This document shows, one piece after another, positions 56,234 to 64,000 of a stretch of DNA of 64,000 nt. Location: NCBI RefSeq assembly GCF_002878395.1, contig NW_025881461.1:1-64000 (forward strand). The letters run 5' to 3'. The notes beneath the pieces are model-generated. The model was given only the letters and a program-made list of their open reading frames with translations, made no database searches and had not been told where the DNA came from. This DNA comes from Capsicum annuum. Lineage: Eukaryota; Streptophyta; Magnoliopsida; Solanales; Solanaceae. The translations under genes and the position numbers were made by a program. Every line of letters starts with the position of its first letter. Positions within the stretch are counted from its first letter, which is position 1.

Positions 56234-58672
56234 TGCAATGCCTCAAAAATGAGTCCCATAACGCAACACGATGCTCCAAACTACAAGTAGTCCTGAGCTA
56301 ACCCTGCAAGCCTGTTGCTTATTCTAAAACTCAAAATAAAGGGAATCTAAGAATGTAAAACACTGAAATACCAAATCTATTATCTGAACAGGACTGAATT
56401 TAATGAACATAATGTCTAAAATTATTTAACTAGGAAGTCTGAACAATCAACATTGTGGGTCTAAAATGTATCTAATAGTCAGACAAGCCTCCAACACTAC
56501 TAACGAGATAATCACTGGAACAGACCCCCAGCTGACTCAAACTAACTGAGAACAACTGAATAAACTACTCTATAAAGTTGGAAATCTAAACAATTGGGTC
56601 CCTGAACTATGAGGACTCACCAACTATTAGGATGCAGATAGGGATGCTCGCGGTCAATCACGTGGCTGGAACTGAGCACCTGAACCTACATTATTAAATA
56701 ATGTAGCACACAGACATATATGTGGATCAGTACTTTTGGAATGTATTAAGCATGTGGGGGTGAATGCACTAGTAAAATAGTATCTGATAGTACATATAAC
56801 TTGTAAATAATGTATGTTGAGTGTAAATGACTCACATTGGTTTGAAGAATGTAAAAGCTGTGAAATATAAATATACTTTTAATAAAGCATAAAGACAGTC
56901 TTTGTGAGCCATCAAACATAGTTCTAAAAGCAGTACTTTTACTCTTTCAATTAATGGAATAAGTAGGACTGAAGTTAGGTCTGTTTTCAAATCATGCAGG
57001 ATAAGTGTAAAAAGGACTCACCTTTATATCTATAAACTGAAAACTGAAATCTCATAGCAAATATCTTATGTAAAACAATATCTGAAATAAATTGTGAGCC
57101 TTTACACTTAGTTTCTAAAAGTTGTTCTGTTATTCTGTCTTAGGACTTAGGGAGAATCTTCTAACCGACATACACCATGTGAGCTATCACGATGTCAAAT
57201 GTCTAGTTCCCCTAAGGGGAAAACCTCACGTTAGGAAGAGGTGTCATACTCTTACCAAGGAGTATAACCTGAGCTAAGTGATCACAATCAGTATCTTTAT
57301 CCATATAAATGGGAATAATCTAAATATGTACCTACGTTGGCTCGTAGTTCTGGGGCATGTCAACTAGGACACATACCTAACTCGGTGCTAAATACTACTC
57401 CCTTTAATCTGTATGCTCATTCTGTAGAAAATCCACTTTAAAACTAGCATAATGGTTTATAATGAAAACTAGTTATGCATCTATTTACTTTAAACTGTAA
57501 TCAAAGCTGTGAAGTAGATTCCATATCTTACCCGAGGATCAAATGATCAAATCTTGTTCAAAATCTGAATATAAACTAATCATAGGGTGCTTAAACATCA
57601 TCTTTCTTGAAATATCAAGATTTAAACTTGGGGTTTCAAACCCATTTTTAAAACTCATGTCAAATCACTACGAACTTCATGCTCAATAATAATAATCTTG
57701 AAATACTTTAACAATTCTAATCATGATAATGAAATTCAATTCTTAATATATGAAATCAAATCACATGCATGAATTTGTGAACGTAGTTATGCAATTCAAC
57801 ACTTAAATCACTTGTAACATCATAAACTTTAAACAATGATAATTGTGTATGAACCCTAAATTGAAACTCATGTAAATTCATGTAGATTCAACTTTAAAAA
57901 CTAGTTTTGGGCACAAGGATGAAAGAAGTATCCTTGTTCATAACCCCACATACCTTATTTGATTAATTGGATGAAGAAGCTTGAATTTTTGGATCCCTAA
58001 TGATATTCTTGAAGTTATTGAACCCAAAAACTTGAATTCTTGGTTGTTTTGAAAGAGGAATGGTGAAACTTTGGATTTTTTGGATTTAAAATTGAAGCCT
58101 TACGATTTCTTGGAGAGAAATTTTGGTGAGGAATGAGTGTATTTTGCTTAGAATAGAGTTAAATCTTCTATTTATATGACTTGGGGCGGGGGAAAATGAT
58201 AAGACTACCCTTGGGAGATTAAAATTCATAACTGGAACCTGGTTCAGACCCTCAACGCGACGCGCCAAGGCTATCATCATGATTTCCATCGTGATGTGGT
58301 GCAATCACGATGACTTAATGGAATCAGACAATTTCCTATTTGCCCTTCACTGCGGCATAGTGGCTCCTTCACTGCTATACTCACCACGATGCGTTCTAAT
58401 CACAGTGAGCTGCTATTTGGGAAATTCAAACATGGTCCAAACCCCATCTAAAAAATCCAAATCTTACCTGAGACATGTTACTTAAACCCCTGAACATGAA
58501 TTAACTCAAAAACCATTATCTCGAAGCCCGGAAGGTCAACTTAAAAATCCTCAAAGTTAAAGGGAGTGAAAAAGTAACTAAGTCCCTCAATACTTAGTCT
58601 TATTTTCAAGTTCTAATTACCTTAAACAAGTACTAGGGGCTGAGCTGAACTAGGAACGTACGAGGTATTAGA
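56234..58672 (-). repeat. element C 5' LTR
   Basis: 2,439 bp, beginning TGCAATGCCTCAAAAATGAG and ending ACGTACGAGGTATTAGA in plus-strand text. Both terminal motifs are mutated from TGTAACACC and TATTACA. It is easily aligned by eye with the 3' LTR over its full length. Confidence 0.9.
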
Positions 58673-60565
58673 CCGACTGACTATTGAAACTGAATTAAAG
58701 TAAACATAAATGGTCCTCGAAATATGAGGACTCACCACTGCTACTGCTGCTAATGAGCTGAGAGGTCTAGGTATGGTCAGGAACCTAAGCATCCAAACCT
58801 ATGATATAATATATCATAGCACAAGAAACGAGTATGCGGTCATTACTTTGAATGTACTGGTATGCTAAATAGGGTTATGCTAATATGCATGGGATCATGT
58901 ACATGAAGAATAACTGACTGAATAAATAATATGAGATATCTAATACGTAGTATGCGTGAAATCTTTAAAATCTAAGAGTGTATAACCAAGCATATAACAA
59001 GATACTGAAATAGTCCATAAACTAAAATCACTGAAATCCGGTAACGATAACTGATAATTGTATGCTATGGTTAATACAAACCTGAACTGAATTATCTGAA
59101 GACTAAATGAGACTGTGGGAGCTACATATAACCGACATGCCCCAATATATATAATTAGGGTCCAACCTATAACCCTAGTTAGAAGGGTGTCAGTATCGTG
59201 TCACGGGTACTAATACTGGCTATGTGGATCCACTATCTGATGTCCCGAAGGACGAGGGTATCATGCCTAACTGACGGGGGACCCCTCAAAGTCTATGGTA
59301 ACACCGTAGGTCTAGAACCTAGGGACTGATACTAATGCCTCATGCCTAATTGACGGGGGAGTCTCCATCCATAGATTCACTCGGTGCTAAGTGTTACTCC
59401 CAACTGAAGACACTAATTCTATGACTGACCATACTAACCAATTGAAGGATAATGATTATGGTTTGTATGAGATCATTCTACAAATACTGAAACTATGTAA
59501 ATAGCTAAATTTTTGGGTATTCATAACCCCCAGGACTCGATAGAAATATCAATAGGGACACATGAAAGTATTTGAGACCATAATGAGTAGCATTATTTCC
59601 AAAATCATCCCTTAGGCATTTCATTAAACACTTGAGGATTATAAGTTTAAGCATGAAAATAGTTTAACACATGTGCTAGTAATATAAATTCAACACTAAA
59701 ATTATGGGTTAAGGATTTAACATGAAATTCTCATCCTTCAAACATGTCAAAATCTAATTTCAAAGAAAAACACATGTAAACATGACATAAGCTCAAAATT
59801 CATTGGAGTTCATGGATGTAATTCGTGCTAACATGTAAAAATCATGATTTTAAACTTAAAAATGAATTTTTAGACTCCATGAGTGAAAAGGACCTGTGGA
59901 TGAACATTGAACATACCTTAATTGAAGAATTTACAAAAGTTCTTGGTGATTTTCTTGAAGCTTGATCTTGAATCTTGAAGGGGCTAGGGCTTGTTCTTGA
60001 GACAGAATGATTTGAATTTTGAGCGAATTGTGAAAAATAAGGCAATAATACTATTTTGGGACATAAACCCGTGTTAAAGTAAGGGGAAAAGATGAGACTA
60101 CCCTTAGGAAATTAAAATTCATAACTGGAACCCGAAATTGACCTTTATCGTGATGCGCCAAGGCTGTCATCACAATTTCCACTCTGATGTTGTGCAATCA
60201 CGGTGACTTATTGGAATCTGACAATTGTGATTTAGAATTTCACTGTGACGCGGTGAAGTGACCACCGCTATAGCCACCGTGATGCACCACAATCGCGGTG
60301 AGCTGTTGTTTTTGAAATCCAAACATAGTCCAAACCTCTTCCGAAAAATCTAAAACTTACCCAAGACATGCTACTCACACCCCTGAACATGAATCAACTC
60401 AAAAACTTACGTCTCGAAGTCGGGAAGGTCACTTTAAAAATCAAAAAAGTTAAGAGGACAAAGAATGAAACTAAGTCTCCAACACTCAGCCAAATTTTCA
60501 GGTTCTAAGCCTCTTGTACACGTACTATGGGCTGAATTGAGCTAAGATAATTATAGGGTATTACA
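58673..60565 (-). repeat. element B 5' LTR, right segment
   Basis: Continuation of the LTR from 48727, after one copy of the CCGA(A/C) target duplication. It ends AATTATAGGGTATTACA at 60565. The total length of B's LTR is about 2.2 kb. It shares ACCGACATGCCCC, AGGGTCCAACCTATAACCCT and GGCTATGTGGATCCACTAT with the minus LTR at 15.5-17.5 kb, so the two belong to one family. B's right boundary joins plus-strand pol of element X. Confidence 0.85.
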
Positions 60566-62121
60566 CTAATATGGTTGCAGATGCCTTGAGCTGAAAGTTG
60601 ACTAGCATGGGTAGCTTGGCACATCTTTTAACCAGGGAAGAATTTGGCCTTAGAGGTACAGTCTTTATCTAACCAGATAGTTAGGCTTAATATTTTGACA
60701 CTGGCATGTTTTGGTATTTGTGGATGCTAGATCTTCTTTGATGAAGCAGATTCGAGCTCATCGGTTTGATGATGTTATATTTGAGGTTGAATTAACATAA
60801 AGTCTTGAGTGGGGAGGCTAAGGAAGCCTCACTTGATTCAGATGGAATTTTGAAGATTGGGGGCTGAGTTTGTATGCCGAGAGTGGGTTACTATATTAGG
60901 TTGATCTTTGAGGAGGACCATTGTTCTAGATATTTTATCTATCTAGGTGTGACTAAACACTATTAGTGGGGTGGTATGAGGTGAGATATGGCATATTTTA
61001 TGGCTCATTGCCTATATTGTCAGCATGTGGTGGTCGAGCATATGAGACCCAGTGGATTGCTTCAGAGTGGAAGTGGGAATAGATCACTATGGACTTTTTG
61101 ACTGGTTTACCTTATACATCTTATGGTTCTGAGAGTGGTTATCATGGATCGATTAACCAAGTTAGCTTATTTTATTTTGGTTTGGGTCTCATTCAGTGCT
61201 GAGAGGTTACCCCCATCTTTATTTGTAAGATTGTGCGTCTGCATGGTACGTCGGTGTCCATTATTTTTTATCGAGGTTTTGTGTTCACATCTTACTTTTG
61301 GAAGACTTTTCAGGATGAGTTGGGTACTCAGTTGATCTTAGCATAACATTTTACCCCAGATCAATGGCCTGTCAGAGCGGACTATCCAAGTTTTGGAGGA
61401 TGCTCCACGCATGCGTGATGGATTTTGGTGGCTAGTGGGAGCCGCTTTTGGCTTTAGCAGAGTTTGCATAAAATAATAGCTACTATTCCAGTATTGATAT
61501 GGATCCTTTTAAGGCATTTTATGGTAGGCGTTGTCGTTCCCCAATGGGTAAGTTTAATATTTCAGAGGTGATACCTTGAGGTACAGAATTGCTTCATGAG
61601 TCTTTGGTCAAAGTTTGGATCATTCAGGATAAACTTCGAGCATCTCAGAGAAGGCAAAAGTGTTATGCTAATCTTAGACTTCATGCCTTGAGATTTGGTG
61701 TTGGTGATCGTGTTTTTCTTTGAGTTTCACCCATGAATGGTGTGATGAGGTTTGGGAAGAGAGGCAAGTTTAGCCCCAGGTACATTGGTCCATTTGAGAT
61801 TCTTTAAACTGTTGGTGATGTATCTTATGAGTTGGATTTGCCCCCTAATCTATCAGTTGTTCATCCAATTTTTCATGTTTTTATGCTTCGTTGTTATATT
61901 CCTGATGAGTCTTATGTCATTTATTGGGAGTCAATTTAATTAGATGAGCAGTTGTCCTTTGTTGAGGAGCCAGTTTCTATTTTTGCTAATGATGTTAGGC
62001 AGCTGCGCTCTAGAGTGACCCATGTGGTTAAGTTCCAATAGCGACATCGTCCTATAGATGAGGCTACTTGTGAGGTTGAGTTTGATATGCATAGTTATTA
62101 TCCCATATCGTTATTGATTTA
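60566..62121 (+). pseudogene. element X: chromovirus RNase H end, integrase and chromodomain
   Basis: It starts in the RNase H-integrase linker with NMVADALS, a stop, KLTSMGSLAHLLTREEFGL. The H2C2 zinc region follows near 60930-61030 (ILEEDHCSRYFIYLGVTKHY, MAHCLYCQHVVVEHMRPSG). The integrase core has MDFLTGLPYTSYGSESG near 61090 and SYFWKTFQDELGTQL near 61300. The C-terminal domain has MRFGKRGKFSPRYIGPFEIL near 61750, and LPPNLSVVHPIFHV. The chromodomain is at about 61940-62105 (LSFVEEPVSIFAND, THVVKFQ, a stop, RHRPIDEATCEVEFDMHSYY). There are many stops and frameshifts. The upstream half of X was lost or displaced. Confidence 0.88.
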
Positions 62122-62174
62122 GGTATTTCTTTTGCCTTAGTTTGAAGACGAACTAGATTTTTAGTGATGGATGA

Positions 62175-64000
62175 TGTAACGACCTAAAAATTTGATGAAA
62201 TATGTGAAATTTGTGATTTTGTATGATTTGACTATTTTACCTCTTTATAGTTCCATTGTGATATTTCTGGGGTGTGGGAGTGATTGGCATGTTTTTCGAT
62301 GCATTTTGGTATCATTTATGTGATATTGTAGTTCTTGATTGATTCGAGAGCCTTATTTTGGACTTATATGGATATCTTTTGATACGTGCAATGGATGGCC
62401 AAACGGACTGCGCCAGTAGCTCCAAAATACCAATTTTAAGCTAAGTAGACCTTTGGTTTGGATCCTGATGCATCCGAACTCATTTCGACATATTGATCGA
62501 AAAGTTGGAAAATTAGAAAAATGAGTGTGGGACCCATATTTGGTCGAAACGACCTCGAATGGAAAATCCGACTTTTCCATCAGATCTAGAATATTAATTT
62601 TAGGGTGTTAGCATATTTGGAATGATTTTACGGCTTTTAAATCTCATTTCGACCCTCAGTTTGGAAAATTATGATTTCGGGTTTCGGGGGTCAACTTTAA
62701 GAAAATGATATTTTTTTCGATAATCTGACTTCGCCAACGCGTTCGGAACATCCAGTTTAGTATGGTTGCATAGTTTTTCTGTATATATCATACTCCGAAC
62801 GAATTTTGGGCAAACCATTGAATTCCGGATTGGACTTAAAAATGAAAAATCTGGTGCAAATTGCAGTTTTGGGTATAAAAATATTTTTTCACCTCTTTTT
62901 GGCCCATTTTGTTCATTTTTCATCTTGTCTCTTGGGAGTTAAACCCTACAATAGTGGGGGGCTTAAAATTAAAGTTTGTGAGTTCTTCGAAAGCTAGATT
63001 AGCACCTATTTCTTGGTCTTATTACGAATTTAAGGTAAGAATTCACCATTTTCTTAGTAATTTCTTGATTAATTTCTCTAAACCCCCAAAATCCTAGGGC
63101 TTGATTTTAAACCCCAATTTCATTTCATTTCACTTGAATAATATTTTTATCTTATAATTACTAGTTTGTCTTCAATTTAACCTTTAAAACAAGTATGATT
63201 CTTGATTTTAACCCGAATTTCAAAGATTTTATCAGGTAAAACTTAAAAATGGTTTTTCTTCGATTTGAACCTTGTTTTTAACTTGATTTAACTTAGCTTT
63301 TCAGCTATGGGTTCCTAAAACTATGAGGAACATATTTTGAAGTAAAGTTCCAATTTTGCCCTTTTTTAAAAAAAAAACATTTCAGGGGTCTGTTTGGACC
63401 CCAAACCAAAATTAGTCGATGTGAGTGTCATTGATTTTATTTTAACATGTAAATTTCATATTTAATGTTTTTAGTAGAGTTTGAGATTGGTCGTTATAAG
63501 TAAGGTCGTTGGTTCAAAGTGTAGTGGACCGATTTTGGCTTTTGAAGTAGGTTATGGCTTAACTCTTTCAGACTGGGATGGGTAGTAAATGATGATACAA
63601 AATGCATGTTAAGGGTGGGAACTAATCATGAAAATCGCTACTTATGTGTTGTGCTCGTGTAGGGGCCTATATGTGATGTAATTATCAAAATTGTGTTATT
63701 ATGTGATATGTGTGATCGTGTGGGGTCCTATATGATATTAATAGCCTTGAATACATATGAATAATTGTATTACATTGTTAAGATGCTTAATATGGTACCA
63801 TTGGTGTATTGTGATTATATCCATACTTTATTTGGCATATGAGACATGTGAAAATTCGTGGATGAAACTGAAATAGTGAGTGGATATTGGCTCACATGGT
63901 TGTGGAAATATATCATTATAGTTAGTTGTGAAATACTCATTGTGATTGGTTGTGAGCATTACATCCTCATATCATGCTCATTCATGAAATATTGGTACAA
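62175..64000 (+). mobile_element. element X 3' LTR, runs off the window
   Basis: It begins TGTAACGACCTAAAAATTTG, 53 bp after the pol stop, following a degenerate purine stretch (AGTGATGGATGA). The first 57 bp match the stub at 43096. A TATA-like GGGTATAAAAATATT lies near 62872. The remaining LTR shows no coding. The end is beyond position 64000, so the LTR is at least 1.8 kb. Confidence 0.85.

Larger units (their letters stand above)
48728..58672 (-). mobile_element. element C: full-length Tekay-like Ty3/gypsy chromovirus
   Basis: 9.9 kb with both LTRs (48728-51160 and 56234-58672), a polypurine tract, a complete gene order (gag, protease, RT, RNase H, integrase, chromodomain) and a primer site. 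The flanks are CCGAA (48723-48727) and CCGAC (58673-58677), a 5-bp target duplication with one difference. It lies inside the 5' LTR of element B, whose sequence continues across the insertion. All coding domains have stops or lost catalytic residues, so it is dead. Because it interrupts B, it is younger than B. Confidence 0.92.

Overview
This is plant nuclear DNA, AT-rich outside the retrotransposons, almost certainly from a member of the nightshade family (Solanaceae). The reasons are two copies of a TS/SolS-type SINE with a GTT-repeat tail, several long-LTR Ty3/gypsy chromoviruses whose integrase ends in a chromodomain (Tekay/Del-like), Helitron 3' hairpins ending in CTAG, and Stowaway- and Tourist-like MITEs. 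I found no intact host gene, tRNA or rRNA. Nearly every supported feature is a transposable element or a decayed gene fragment carried by one, which suggests heterochromatic or pericentromeric sequence.

Layout, left half. 1-3.1 kb: a foldback-like repeat cluster with a Stowaway MITE, then five 110-bp tandem units. 3.4-3.6 kb: a dimer-like SINE with target duplications. 3.7-10.5 kb: a MITE and a head-to-tail run of Helitron-like ends, into which a truncated chromovirus (integrase tail plus 2.7-kb LTR) has landed. 10.6-11.6 kb: one terminal-inverted-repeat element nested in another. 13.6-15.3 kb: an AT-rich tandem array holding two 100-N assembly gaps. 15.5-20.2 kb: two opposed chromovirus LTRs. 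20.6-22.7 kb: a solo LTR with a perfect 5-bp target duplication. 23.6-25.0 kb: a small non-coding LTR element (TRIM-like) with perfect target duplication and an initiator-Met tRNA binding site. 26.3-29.2 kb: a Ty1/copia element with both LTRs and perfect target duplication; it keeps a broken gag, lacks integrase and a reverse transcriptase core, and holds a segment that reads like the acidic domain of the chloroplast import receptor TOC159.

Middle. 29.9-34.2 kb: a composite with a Helitron-like end, two inverted ~400-bp arms carrying an F-box/LRR-like fragment, the zinc-knuckle tail of a Mutator transposase, a Ulp1 (SUMO protease) pseudogene with its catalytic cysteine replaced, and two repeat arrays built on the word AGATACA/TGTATCT. 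36.4-37.6 kb: a large foldback palindrome rich in TGCACTA. 37.7-37.9 kb: 40-bp units, each able to form a stem. 40.2-41.3 kb: a plant mobile domain (MAIN-like) pseudogene.

Right half. 43.1-64 kb is a nest of chromoviruses: plus-strand element X (a 57-bp LTR stub at 43.1 kb; pol and 3' LTR at 60.6-64 kb), minus-strand element B (RT, protease, gag, primer site, 5' LTR), a minus-strand solo LTR inside B's gag, and a complete minus-strand element C inside B's LTR. All reading frames are broken, so the region is a fossil record of insertions, with solo-LTR recombination and deletion.
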